A stretch of DNA of 38,326 nt. Origin: Candidatus Bathyarchaeota archaeon. Lineage in GTDB: Archaea > Thermoproteota > Bathyarchaeia > Bathyarchaeales > Bathycorpusculaceae. The notes beneath the pieces were generated by a model that saw only the letters and a list, made by a program, of their open reading frames with translations, was not told where the DNA came from and ran no database searches. The DNA lies in the NCBI GenBank assembly GCA_003165195.1, contig PLSP01000045.1, positions 1 to 38,326 on the forward strand, in the 5' to 3' direction. The translations under genes and the position numbers were made by a program. Within the stretch, counting starts at the first letter, position 1. Each line of letters opens with the position of its first letter. Below are positions 7,744 through 16,076 of this stretch, piece after piece.

Positions 7744-8884
7744 CCAAAAGATTTTTCGTCATCGCTTGCCACTCTTCCTCTTTTATGGCACCTTTTTTGA
7801 TCGCGCTTGCCTTCAAACTCTTAGTTTTCATTTCATACTCGGAGAACATTTTTGAGGTGTCAAAGCCACCGATAAGTAATGCAACATCGATGCGGTCGCT
7901 TGTGTCTTCGGTGTAGACGGGTTCAGTTATGTAGATTGATTTCAGGTTGGCTTTTTCCTTGAACCACGTTGCTATTGCTAACTCGATTTTTCCTCGCGGC
8001 AGCTTGTCTTTGAGGCTTTCTGGCATACGTATGAGAACATAGAGCAAACCAGCGCTTGGTAAATCAAAGTTCAAAAGTGGCTTAAGCAACGCGGCTTCAA
8101 AGATATTTTCGAGTGATCCATAAATTTTCATACTTGCACCTGAAGCGAGCAATGCGGCAAACATTTTTGTGTTAAATGTTCTTGACAGCTCGGTCACTTC
8201 GTCTGCGAGGGACTCCTTAGACAACAACAAATCCACTAAGTAATTTACGATTAAATTGCCCTTCATCTGAGCTCCACTTCTGTCAACGCCCTCAAAGTTT
8301 TCCAAGCAATCCCTATCCAAAAGCAAAATCGTAGAGTCGTCAATGGAAACGCAGTTTCCAAGTGCTGCAAACGCATTAAAGTATGCATCCGAAGGCTGAA
8401 TTTTGGACGGCAAGATAGCCAGTGATAACGCGTTTTTGTTTGTCTCTTTGAACTTGGATATCAACGTCGGCAAAGAGGCGCTGCCAACTCCATCCCACAC
8501 TGAAGCCACAATGACTACACCGCGCAGCTTCTCGATAGGTTTTTGGCTGAGACTTTCAACAATGCTTTGATTCTGCGAAATATATGGCAATACGTTATAC
8601 CAAAAATGTGTGTTAACATTTGCATCTTCGAAACCTAAAACAAAATGAGGGTTATACCCTTTGGGAATCCACTGGTAAATCTCCTCGCTTGACTTGTCAA
8701 CAAAAATTGCGATGGTTTCCTGGGTTTTGCTATTTAGCTGTTTGAGGAGCAGTTTGATGGGGTATTCGCCGATGCAGACTATGGCTTGTTTAGGTTGAAG
8801 GGGCTTTAATGAATCAATGTGGGTCTTAACGCTTTCCAATACGTTAAAAGCTCCTTTGCCATCCGTCATTAGAGGTACCTGCAT
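7733..8884 (-). CDS. divergent FtsZ/tubulin-fold protein with degraded nucleotide-binding loops
   Basis: Protein of 383 residues with no signal or membrane segment. Its order of segments follows the FtsZ/tubulin fold. A first strand and loop (QAIVCIGEYPIK, 33-44) stands where GxGxxG would be. A strand and loop (VVIVASVWDGVGSASL, 123-138) stand where GGGTGTG would be. NALSLAILPSKIQPSDAYFNA (from 151) resembles the FtsZ segment after it, and IDDSTILLLDRDCL resembles the base-contacting strand. The C-terminal DRIDVALLIGGF resembles the FtsZ C-domain strand. The T1, T4 and T7 residues needed for GTP hydrolysis are missing. It is best read as a pseudo-GTPase partner, by motif order only. It is convergent with the tubulin gene and divergent (46 bp) from the polytopic gene. 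Confidence 0.6.
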   Translation of the reverse strand: MQVPLMTDGKGAFNVLESVKTHIDSLKPLQPKQAIVCIGEYPIKLLLKQLNSKTQETIAIFVDKSSEEIYQWIPKGYNPHFVLGFEDANVNTHFWYNVLPYISQNQSIVESLSQKPIEKLRGVVIVASVWDGVGSASLPTLISKFKETNKNALSLAILPSKIQPSDAYFNAFAALGNCVSIDDSTILLLDRDCLENFEGVDRSGAQMKGNLIVNYLVDLLLSKESLADEVTELSRTFNTKMFAALLASGASMKIYGSLENIFEAALLKPLLNFDLPSAGLLYVLIRMPESLKDKLPRGKIELAIATWFKEKANLKSIYITEPVYTEDTSDRIDVALLIGGFDTSKMFSEYEMKTKSLKASAIKKGAIKEEEWQAMTKNLLEGA

Positions 8885-8929
8885 AAGCTTTAAGAAGAGT
8901 TAGCTAAAATAAGGTTTTAGGTTGTTTGC

Positions 8930-11329
8930 TTGAAAAGGCCCTCTCTTAAAATTCCTAACCTCAAAGGATTTATTAAAAACAGCAAAGAAAAAGAGCAGCA
9001 ACAACGCAACCTTGAATCATCAACGTTGAAAATGCTCACTTTTGCAATCACACTTGTCGCCATGGCGCTCGGCATGTCTTTTCTGCCGCTGTTTCCCCAA
9101 CCGTTACCACTGCTTCTTGCCGTGTTGGTAGCGTTCATAACGTTGAAAGACCCTCGGTTCGGAATGCCGGTAGGCGGCGTCATAATCGGGTTAGGCTTAA
9201 TGTACCATTTATCGATCGCTCCGATTTACTTCATTTCCTACCTCGGAGCAGAACAGATACGCGTTGCATTTGTTTTCGTTTGGATGGCGTTGTTTGTTGC
9301 TTTGCCTGTAATTTTTCACCGCTTTAAAGCTGCCCTCGCAATCGACTTTGGTATATTGTCGGTAACCATGCTGTTCTTCGGCTCAACCTATTTTCTAGCT
9401 ATCCCGTTAATTATGGCTTCAGCAGTGTTCTTCAAAAAATACGTCAGTCTCTCAGTTGTTTACTACGCCTTAATATCTGTGCCTCTGATGATCTCCCAAT
9501 ACTACTTATTCACGGTTAAGCCAATTGTGCAGACTGACTGGTGGAATGTTGCAGGCTCAAGCCCCCCTGTATTCACTTCGCTTTCGCCTATCTTGTCCAA
9601 CATAAACTCGTCGATAAGCCAGTTCCGACTATATGATACATCCCAGTTTATCTACTCCATAACGGGGCAGCTTACATGGACACCTAACATACTGGGGCGC
9701 TCAATGGGGGCAGCTTTCTCCCAGTATCTTGACTCGCTTCCCGGCATATTCATGTTCATGGTTATCTTGGTTGGGCTTGCATCAACAGTCCTCTTCTTCA
9801 CGCAAATCCTAACCAAAGAAGGTTTTATCGGTAGCGGCGACAGGCTTTTCCCCTGCTTCGTAGCCACCATCACCGCAGCCATGTTTTTCATTTTCATAAG
9901 TGCCCTCCAGTATCCTTTGGCTTTCACAGCCGACGTCGGGCCCTCAACCATGGTCTTGGGCATTTTAGCGACGCTTTTCTTCACTCTGCCCGTAGCCTTC
10001 ATGGATTACACGCCCAAGCAGAGCGCAACAACCCCGATTGTGACTCAGAAGGCGCAGACACTTCTTGGCAAACTGCAGACGTTTGAGGCGCAGCTGAACA
10101 ACGTTAAAGCCAGCATCCCCGTAGTTGTAAGTTCCCCTGAAGGAAGGATGTTAGTCATCAAAGACTCACTTGAAGACACTTTAAAGAAATCCAAGGCTGA
10201 ATTTTATGAAACGGTTGAGTTAAACAGGAAATTTGATGAGTTACAACGTTTTGGTAAAGACATTGACAGTTTAGAGGGCGAACTAAACGCCATTCTCTCC
10301 GAGTACCAAGTATTTGTCACATGTGAATACTCTAACTGGGTTGGTAAACTCAAAGACAGCGGCTTAGAAATAAAAACCGCAAACAACATCGTCTTCCAAA
10401 AAGAAATGGCTCTTGACGCAAGAGTAGATGCCATCAAGCAAATCCTTGATGCTGGACGATCCCTCGCCATAGAGGTTGCCCAAATCGCCGAGCCAATCTA
10501 CGCTGTCATCAGACCTCTCTATGACCCTGCCCTTCCAGAGAAAAGCCGATCAATAGAGTTCACTATGCAAAAGCTTGAGCAAAAAGAGGCACCTTGGATA
10601 GCAATCGAAGCTCTCTACAATTCACTAAACAATTGGAAGCGTCAGTACGGCAAAGACATAGTGGCGTCGATGCAATATCTGAAAAACTCGCTTGTACCAA
10701 TAGCTAGCTTAAGCGGGGAAAATGAAGTTTTGCCGCCGATTTTTGGCTCGAAGTTGCCTAAAGTTCTTGATTACGCTAGAAAAGCTGAAGCTATGAAAAC
10801 CACAGGTGACAGAAAAGCTGAGGGCGACCAGCTAAACTTGGTAGACGTCATCTCGCTTAAAGATGACATCCAATCCTTCCTCGATATATCAGAAGACGTT
10901 TTGGGTATGCTTTACTCTCAAGTCGTTAGCGAAGAAGACGCACTTGACCGCCTGTTGCCCACCAAAGATTTCATCTGGGACAAAAACAGCACACTTCGCG
11001 AACGGTTGAAGAAGGCAACCGAAACTCTCTCGAACCCGTCTGGTTACCAAATCAACCAAATAATGCAGAATCTCCCCGGCTATCTCAACTATGTGGATGA
11101 GGCAGTGCAGACGCTGGCGGTTTACAACGAACGCAAAGAATTCCTGCTCAACTATCCCACTGCCGAAGCGGCCATTGAAGACCAACTGAAAAAGAAAAAG
11201 AGCCTCTCACCCCAAGACCTCCCTTTCCAAACAAGGTTTGCAGCCGAATATATGCGACTTTACTATACACAAAGGTTTGGCGACTTTAACTACGACAAAG
11301 AAAACATGCAACTAACAAAAAAGAATTAG
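8930..11329 (+). CDS. polytopic membrane protein with long helical cytoplasmic domain
   Basis: Protein of 799 residues starting at TTG 8930 with no ribosome-binding site, so probably leaderless; a basic N-terminus (KRPSLKIPNLKGFIKNSKEK) precedes the membrane. About eight to nine hydrophobic helices span 35-360, with an extracellular loop around 195-265. From ~370 to 799 the protein is soluble, charged and mostly helical, with several coiled-coil-like stretches (for example ILSEYQVF region and EDALDRLLPTKDF region). I do not recognise a family. Neighbours suggest it is the membrane scaffold of the tubulin-like system, its helical domain facing the filament. It shares a 46-bp divergent promoter region with the FtsZ-fold partner. 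Confidence 0.65.
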   Translation: MKRPSLKIPNLKGFIKNSKEKEQQQRNLESSTLKMLTFAITLVAMALGMSFLPLFPQPLPLLLAVLVAFITLKDPRFGMPVGGVIIGLGLMYHLSIAPIYFISYLGAEQIRVAFVFVWMALFVALPVIFHRFKAALAIDFGILSVTMLFFGSTYFLAIPLIMASAVFFKKYVSLSVVYYALISVPLMISQYYLFTVKPIVQTDWWNVAGSSPPVFTSLSPILSNINSSISQFRLYDTSQFIYSITGQLTWTPNILGRSMGAAFSQYLDSLPGIFMFMVILVGLASTVLFFTQILTKEGFIGSGDRLFPCFVATITAAMFFIFISALQYPLAFTADVGPSTMVLGILATLFFTLPVAFMDYTPKQSATTPIVTQKAQTLLGKLQTFEAQLNNVKASIPVVVSSPEGRMLVIKDSLEDTLKKSKAEFYETVELNRKFDELQRFGKDIDSLEGELNAILSEYQVFVTCEYSNWVGKLKDSGLEIKTANNIVFQKEMALDARVDAIKQILDAGRSLAIEVAQIAEPIYAVIRPLYDPALPEKSRSIEFTMQKLEQKEAPWIAIEALYNSLNNWKRQYGKDIVASMQYLKNSLVPIASLSGENEVLPPIFGSKLPKVLDYARKAEAMKTTGDRKAEGDQLNLVDVISLKDDIQSFLDISEDVLGMLYSQVVSEEDALDRLLPTKDFIWDKNSTLRERLKKATETLSNPSGYQINQIMQNLPGYLNYVDEAVQTLAVYNERKEFLLNYPTAEAAIEDQLKKKKSLSPQDLPFQTRFAAEYMRLYYTQRFGDFNYDKENMQLTKKN

Positions 11330-11458
11330 CTAAGATAATTTTATCTGAAGAATCAAGTCATTTCCAAATAAATGATTTCGAACGCAAAAAATGAGTGCAA
11401 CACTGTCTTTTTATAACTCAACCTACTCATATCAAACATAGTTTTCAGAGGAAAACCT

Positions 11459-12133
11459 ATGGCTTATTTTGTTGATCGAGTTGATGCTGGGAAACGTTTA
11501 GCCTCTGCAATGACTGACGTTAAGGGCAGAAACGCTGTTGTTTTGGCGATTCCCCGAGGTGGCGTAGTTGTAGGTTACCAGATTGCAATTGCGCTTAGAT
11601 TGCCGTTAGATGTGATCATTGCGCACAAGATAGGGGCACCCGGTAACCCAGAGTTGGCTATTGGCGCGGTCGCTGAGGATGGATCTATTTTTTTGGACAG
11701 TAAATTAGCTGCTTACACGGGGGCTGATGAATCGTTTATCCAGCAAGAGAGTGAAGACCAGAAAACCGAGATTCAACGTAGACTCAAAACCTATCGGCAA
11801 AACCAGGCACTATCACTTCTGGGCAAAGAAGTCATCATCGTAGATGATGGCATAGCAACGGGTGCAACTGTGAAAGCGGCTTTGGTTTCGGCTAAAAACA
11901 GAGGCGCAAAAACCGTGACTATCGCCGTCCCAGTGGGCCCTCCCTCAACCATCGAAGAACTAAAAAAACAGGGCGCTGACCGCGTGGTTTGCCTTTATAC
12001 GCCAGAATGGTTCCAGGCAATCGGGCAATTCTACAGCAATTTTGACCAAACCAGCGATGAAGAAGTCATTACATTATTGAAGCAGAGCAGGCAAAGAAGC
12101 GGAGGCAAACAGTCGGAGGCAGTTAGAGTATGA
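11459..12133 (+). CDS. phosphoribosyltransferase family protein (COG1926-like)
   Basis: Protein of 224 residues with the PRPP-binding motif VIIVDDGIATGATVKAAL, where the two aspartates and the T-G-A-T loop hold PRPP. The N-terminal VDRVDAGKRLASAM and the segment VLAIPRGGVVVGYQIA are typical of the predicted phosphoribosyltransferases found next to or fused with dienelactone-type hydrolases. The base or acceptor is unknown. Start ATG 11459 has agagga upstream and a TATA (tttttataa, about 11408) at correct distance. Its stop overlaps the next gene (ATGA), so the two are coupled. Confidence 0.82.
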   Translation: MAYFVDRVDAGKRLASAMTDVKGRNAVVLAIPRGGVVVGYQIAIALRLPLDVIIAHKIGAPGNPELAIGAVAEDGSIFLDSKLAAYTGADESFIQQESEDQKTEIQRRLKTYRQNQALSLLGKEVIIVDDGIATGATVKAALVSAKNRGAKTVTIAVPVGPPSTIEELKKQGADRVVCLYTPEWFQAIGQFYSNFDQTSDEEVITLLKQSRQRSGGKQSEAVRV

Positions 12134-12774
12134 TTGAGGCAGAAGTGAAGATTCCAGTAGGCAACGTTGTGATTGAAGGCAACTTGAACATACCTCATAA
12201 TGCACGAGGCTTGGTTTTGTTTGCTCATGGAAGCGGCAGCAGCAGGTTCAGCCCAAGAAACCAATACGTCTCAAAACAGTTCATCGACGCCCGCATCGGC
12301 ACCTTACTGTTTGATTTGCTAACAAGCGATGAGGAACAAGAGGACGAGGTAACAGCAGAGTACCGCTTCAATATTTCTTTGCTTGCTAAGCGTTTAATTG
12401 CTGCAACCGAGTGGCTCAAAAAAGACCTGCGTGCCAATAGGCTGTCATACGGTTATTTTGGGGCAAGCACAGGTGCCGCAGCAGCTTTGATTGCAGCTGC
12501 AAAACTTCCAGACGATATCTCGGCTGTGGTTTCGCGCGGGGGACGTCCTGATTTGGCAGCAGATAATCTTCCCAAAGTGGTTGCGCCAACGCTTCTCTTA
12601 GTTGGTGGCTTAGACATTGAGGTTATTGAGCTCAACAGGCAGGCGATGGCGCAGATGAGGGCGGAAAAAAAACTTGTAATAATCCCTGGCGCAACGCACC
12701 TCTTCGAGGAACCAGGCAAACTAGAAGAGGTCGCAAAAATCTCCGCTGACTGGTTTACACGATACCTGCGCTAA
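12130..12774 (+). CDS. alpha/beta hydrolase, dienelactone-hydrolase-like
   Basis: Cytoplasmic hydrolase of 214 residues. GLVLFAHGSGSSRFSPRN holds the oxyanion-side HG motif, GYFGASTGAAAAL is the nucleophile elbow (GxSxG, with Ser), LLLVGGLDIEVIEL carries the acid aspartate, and GATHLFEEPG the catalytic histidine. Overlap with the phosphoribosyltransferase stop indicates one transcript. In other genomes these two families occur fused, which supports a joint function, but the substrate is not known. Confidence 0.83.
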   Translation: MIEAEVKIPVGNVVIEGNLNIPHNARGLVLFAHGSGSSRFSPRNQYVSKQFIDARIGTLLFDLLTSDEEQEDEVTAEYRFNISLLAKRLIAATEWLKKDLRANRLSYGYFGASTGAAAALIAAAKLPDDISAVVSRGGRPDLAADNLPKVVAPTLLLVGGLDIEVIELNRQAMAQMRAEKKLVIIPGATHLFEEPGKLEEVAKISADWFTRYLR

Positions 12775-12794
12775 GTTGCTGAGCTTTGCGGTTT

Positions 12795-13226
12795 TTATTC
12801 GGCTTTGGCCTGTTTGTACATTTTAAAGAGAGTGTAGTTTTCAGCCATGTCAGCGGTGAAGAGGAAACTGAACGCTAAAATCTGGTTTAGCGGCGTGTTC
12901 ATGTTCACTTTATCTTTGGAGACTTTCAGTGGTTTGTCTTTGGAGGTTAGAATCACCGTTAGAAGGTCGCCGACTCCCAATTCGTCGCCAATTTTGTCTC
13001 CGTCCTCTGATTCTTGGTCGAGCGCTATGGCTGTTTTGTATGAGCCCCCATGGCCGAAGTCCACGATGAGGTATGGGTGCCCGTTTTGAACCATTGAGGA
13101 TACCGAGATTGAGGGCATACATTCTTTGCATTGTGTATTCAGCTCATTCATTTCTGTATCGCTCAACGGCACAGCTAGAACTTTATGTTTAATGTTAGAT
13201 TCATCTTTCACAGTAAAAAACTGCAT
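12795..13226 (-). CDS. hypothetical protein
   Basis: The ORF track uses TTG 13280 (161 residues). ATG 13226 gives a cleaner 143-residue protein beginning MQFFTVKDESNIKHKVLAVP. It has a beta-rich first part with CKEC around residue 38 of the short form, then a segment DLLTVILTSKDKPLKVSKDK that may form strands, and a hydrophobic helix near the C-terminus (LNQILAFSFLFTADMAENY). No family recognised. It faces the hydrolase gene tail-to-tail, with 20 bases between the stops. Confidence 0.55.
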   Translation of the reverse strand: MQFFTVKDESNIKHKVLAVPLSDTEMNELNTQCKECMPSISVSSMVQNGHPYLIVDFGHGGSYKTAIALDQESEDGDKIGDELGVGDLLTVILTSKDKPLKVSKDKVNMNTPLNQILAFSFLFTADMAENYTLFKMYKQAKAE

Positions 13227-13320
13227 AAAACCACAACATATTATTCTTCGTATGAAGCTATAACTTTTTCTGTTCGCCAAAGTGTTCGCTCAAACGGAAA
13301 ACTTTTGAGCTACTTTGCGG

Positions 13321-14073
13321 TTAAGATTTTTTTGCGCTATCCCAGTAGTAAAGGAACAGGTCTTTTGCCCAAATTCGAAACGCTGAATCCTTGCCTACAA
13401 AGCCTGAGTAATCTAGCCTTCCGCTGACACAGCGAAATCCCACAGCAGCCTCCTTTTCTGTAACCATGACAAAAACAGGTACATCCGTGCTGATGACTTT
13501 TACCTCAAAGTTCTTTGATGCAGAAGGCGGAATTTCGTAATTTGGTGAATGGACAACTGCTGGTCCAAGAAATCTGAATTGAACTCCAGCAGAGATCTTC
13601 TGGTTTATGAGGTTGTTTAGATTCTCTATTCCAGCGCTCTCGCCGATCCCCCATAGAAACTGCTCAGTTTCTTTGATCATGCATGAAATCAAATTTATGT
13701 TCTGTATAGGGTCCAACTGCAGGTTTGCATGAGATAGCGTCCCTATTCTATCTACAAACTGTGTGGGCAACTGCCAAACGTCATGGGTCGAAAAGTAGTC
13801 TTTATGACTGAAAATAAAATCAAAGGCCAACGTTTGATGGAGCACAAGTTTGCCAAACTCTGTAATTCCATAAGTTGTGTCTGGTTTCTTTTCAACAAGA
13901 AAAGTTTCGGTTAGACGTTGCATTTGCCGAAAAGCTTCGGTTTGTGTTAAATCCAACTGTCTTGCCATATCCTTTAATTTCCTGTTTTTTTGAGCTATTT
14001 CTCTTAGTATGCTTAACCTGCTTTCGCTAGCTAGCTCAAAAAACAACTTTTCAATTCCCTCTCGGCTCTCCAA
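13321..14073 (-). CDS. FilR1-type winged-helix transcriptional regulator
   Basis: Regulator of 250 residues. Residues ~5-75 (IEKLFFELASESRLSILREI then TQTEAFRQMQRL) form an ArsR-like winged helix. The rest matches the FilR1 middle/sensor domain (formerly DUF1724) found in methanogen regulator FilR1 and many archaeal relatives, ending AFRIWAKDLFLYYW. The TTG start has ggtgg upstream. The gene is divergent from the membrane protein at 14178, with an imperfect inverted repeat between them. It is closely related to the broken regulator at 14963-15708. Signal unknown. Confidence 0.8.
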   Translation of the reverse strand: MESREGIEKLFFELASESRLSILREIAQKNRKLKDMARQLDLTQTEAFRQMQRLTETFLVEKKPDTTYGITEFGKLVLHQTLAFDFIFSHKDYFSTHDVWQLPTQFVDRIGTLSHANLQLDPIQNINLISCMIKETEQFLWGIGESAGIENLNNLINQKISAGVQFRFLGPAVVHSPNYEIPPSASKNFEVKVISTDVPVFVMVTEKEAAVGFRCVSGRLDYSGFVGKDSAFRIWAKDLFLYYWDSAKKS

Positions 14074-14094
14074 CTATGCCACCAACACTATTTT

Positions 14095-14123
14095 CACAGA
14101 ATGTGTATTATTCACGTTTTGTG
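14095..14123. promoter_or_regulatory. inverted repeat in divergent FilR1 promoter region
   Basis: CACAGAATGTG (14095-14105) and CACGTTTTGTG (14113-14123) pair at 9 of 11 positions across a 7-bp AT spacer. The position between the regulator and the divergent membrane gene fits an operator. Confidence 0.4.
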
Positions 14124-14177
14124 CAAATAAAAATTATCGCCAACTAAAACGCATAATCTATCAAGGGGTAAATTAGA

Positions 14178-14828
14178 ATGAACGCAACTCGAGTAATCGT
14201 GTCCACCCTTGGGGTGTTAACAGGCATATCGGGCATAAACCACGGGTTTTTCGAAGCCCTCCAGGGAAACCATTCCACAGGAGGTTTCATTATAAATGCT
14301 GTAGGCAAAGGGAACAGCTGGACTGTTTGGAAAAACGGCGGCGAAGGAGCATTTACAGTTATCCCAAACTTCCTCTTAACGGGTATCCTTACCATAATTG
14401 TTGGCGCTTTATTGATTGGTTGGTCTATTGCCTTCATCCATAAAAAAAGAGGCAGCACAGTTTTTCTGCTAATCGCGTTGATGCTTTTTCTTTTAGGAGG
14501 AGGAGTTGCCCAAATTCCCTTTATCATTTTAACGTGGGCAGTTGCAACACGCATAAACAAGCCACTGAACTGGTGGAAAAAAGCTTTTTCAGCAGACTTT
14601 CGAAAATCGATAGCGAATAAGTGGGTAGGGTTGCTGATCGTTTCTTGTTTTATGGTTTTATTGGCTCTCGAACTTGCCATTTTCGGTTTTTTCCCATACG
14701 TAACTGACCTTAATCTGCTTCAACTAATTTGCTGGTCAAACCTTAGTGGTGGCGCAGTTATTCTTTTAATATCCATAATTGCAGGATTTGAATACGACAG
14801 TGAACATAAAGTTATTTCGAAGAGTTAA
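14178..14828 (+). CDS. small membrane protein, paralogue of the 16073 gene
   Basis: Integral membrane protein of 216 residues with about five hydrophobic helices. The first ~125 residues align with the protein at 16073: both begin MNxT, then LGV, HG, E-LQGN, an AxTVIPxF segment, GILTI and a GGGV turn. A second part of ~90 residues, with two more helices, is absent from the shorter paralogue. Start ATG 14178 follows aaggggt. The gene is divergent from a FilR1-type regulator, which probably controls it. Function unknown; no transport or enzyme motif seen. Confidence 0.65.
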   Translation: MNATRVIVSTLGVLTGISGINHGFFEALQGNHSTGGFIINAVGKGNSWTVWKNGGEGAFTVIPNFLLTGILTIIVGALLIGWSIAFIHKKRGSTVFLLIALMLFLLGGGVAQIPFIILTWAVATRINKPLNWWKKAFSADFRKSIANKWVGLLIVSCFMVLLALELAIFGFFPYVTDLNLLQLICWSNLSGGAVILLISIIAGFEYDSEHKVISKS

Positions 14829-14962
14829 AACAAACAAAATATCTTTGGTCGTTGCTTAATATCCCAGTTAGGTGAAGCTTAGTAATGGCTGTAGAAGTCT
14901 ATTGGTTTCAGGGAGAGGCAACTCACTTTGGGTGCTTTGGGAAAAATAACCGAATAAATCTC

Positions 14963-15708
14963 CTAAATTCTTTTGCCCTTTTCCCAGTAGTAAAGGAACA
15001 GATCTTTTACCCAGTTGAGGTATGCTGAGTCAGTGCCGAAAAAGCCAGCATAATCTGGTTTTCCTCCCACTTGGTAAAAACAGACGCCCGCTGCCTTTTC
15101 AGATATAGCGACTATTGCGGGAAGCTTAGATAAGCCTCTTAATTCAACGTTTTTTGGAGTCGGAGGCAAGCTTACCGTTGCTGGAAGACGCTGCGCAGAA
15201 ATGAGCATTTTGACTTGAATTCCCTCTTGGATGCGTTGATTCATTATTGAAGTCATTTGTCCCGGGATGGTGCCTTCGCCTATCCCCCATGCGAACTGCT
15301 TAGCTTCGGTGAACAACTGCGCACCCACATTCAAGTTATTAATCGTATCCATTCCCAACTCTGCACCCGAAAGCTCACCAAGTCTGTTTACAAATTGGTT
15401 GGGCAGGCGCATTAAATCATGCGTCAAGAAATACTGCTTATACTTGGAGATAAAATCTAAAGAGGTTGATATCTGAAGCACCAGTTGCCGTATTCTGCAA
15501 GAGTGAATGTCCCGTCAGGTTGCTTCTGGACCAGCGAAGCCGTGCTCAGCCTTTCCAGCTGCCTAAAAGCCTCAGTTGGAGTCACATCAAGTCGCCGGGC
15601 GATTTCCTGCATCTTGAGATTTTCTTTCTGCAACTCACGCAGTATGCAAAGTCGGTTTTCGCTTGCCAACTCAAAAAACAACTTTTCCAACCCATATTCT
15701 TCACCCAT
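14963..15708 (-). pseudogene. FilR1-type regulator, split by a one-base deletion
   Basis: Two ORFs (15457-15765 and 14963-15481) form one regulator like that at 13321. ATG 15708 aligns with the start of the intact paralogue (GLEKLFFELASENRLCILRE). The N-terminal frame is good through LAEYG, and then the other frame continues LVLQISTSLDF, as the paralogue does (TEFGKLVLHQT). Adding one base at about 15484/15485 (minus strand GGCAACTGG) restores a ~248-residue protein. The sensor part, including the terminal LNWVKDLFLYYW, is otherwise intact. It is either a recent pseudogene or a sequencing error at a short A run; the rest shows no decay. Confidence 0.72.
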
Positions 15709-15737
15709 CTTTTCCACCTTGCCTAAAGTTTGACTCC

Positions 15738-15757
15738 GATGCTTACTCCTTAGCATC
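15738..15757. promoter_or_regulatory. inverted repeat upstream of the 15813 operon
   Basis: GATGCT-TACTCCTT-AGCATC is a 6-bp inverted repeat with an 8-bp spacer between the broken FilR1 gene and the divergent operon. A TATA-like caaataaaac follows at about 15762. It does not resemble the repeat of the first module, so a shared operator is not shown. Confidence 0.3.
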
Positions 15758-15812
15758 TGCATCAAATAAAACTAATCATCACTCTCCGTAATAGTTTCTT
15801 CGAGGAAAGAAA

Positions 15813-16076
15813 ATGCAGAACAAAAGAGCCATCAAAGAACGCGTCTTTTCCGTCGAGCTCAAATCGAAAGGAAACCTAAAAAACGTCACCTTAACCAACG
15901 CCTCCATCGATAGCGTTCTCCTTGAAGGCACAATAGGCGAATTGGTTTACGCATCTTTCATGGAAGGTGTACTCTTAGAGGTTGTGGGCAAGAACGGCAT
16001 TATTCGAGTGGATCTCGGGGCGGAAGAAATCCAAAAACTAACAATAGACAACCGACTGGAAGCGAAAAAACAATGA
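15813..16076 (+). CDS. small hypothetical protein, first gene of the 15813-17834 operon
   Basis: Soluble protein of 87 residues, not recognised. The composition suggests a small all-beta domain: VFSVELKSKGNLKNVTLTNA, then SVLLEGTIGELVYASFMEG and VLLEVVGKNGIIRVDLGAEE, a pattern of alternating strands such as barrel or Sm-like proteins show. The ATG follows cgaggaaag, a good ribosome-binding site. Its stop overlaps the next ATG, so it is coupled to the membrane protein gene. Confidence 0.65.
   Translation: MQNKRAIKERVFSVELKSKGNLKNVTLTNASIDSVLLEGTIGELVYASFMEGVLLEVVGKNGIIRVDLGAEEIQKLTIDNRLEAKKQ

Noticed and set aside
11333-11346. Hairpin AGATAA/TTATCT after the polytopic gene
   Set aside because: The six-pair AT stem with two-base loop is too weak and short to call a terminator.
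14144-14680. 178-residue minus-strand ORF
   Set aside because: Antisense to the membrane protein at 14178, which has a clear paralogue in the sense frame.
14885-15028. 47-residue plus-strand ORF starting MAVEVYWFQG
   Set aside because: It mostly overlaps the regulator 3' end on the opposite strand, and there is no ribosome-binding site.
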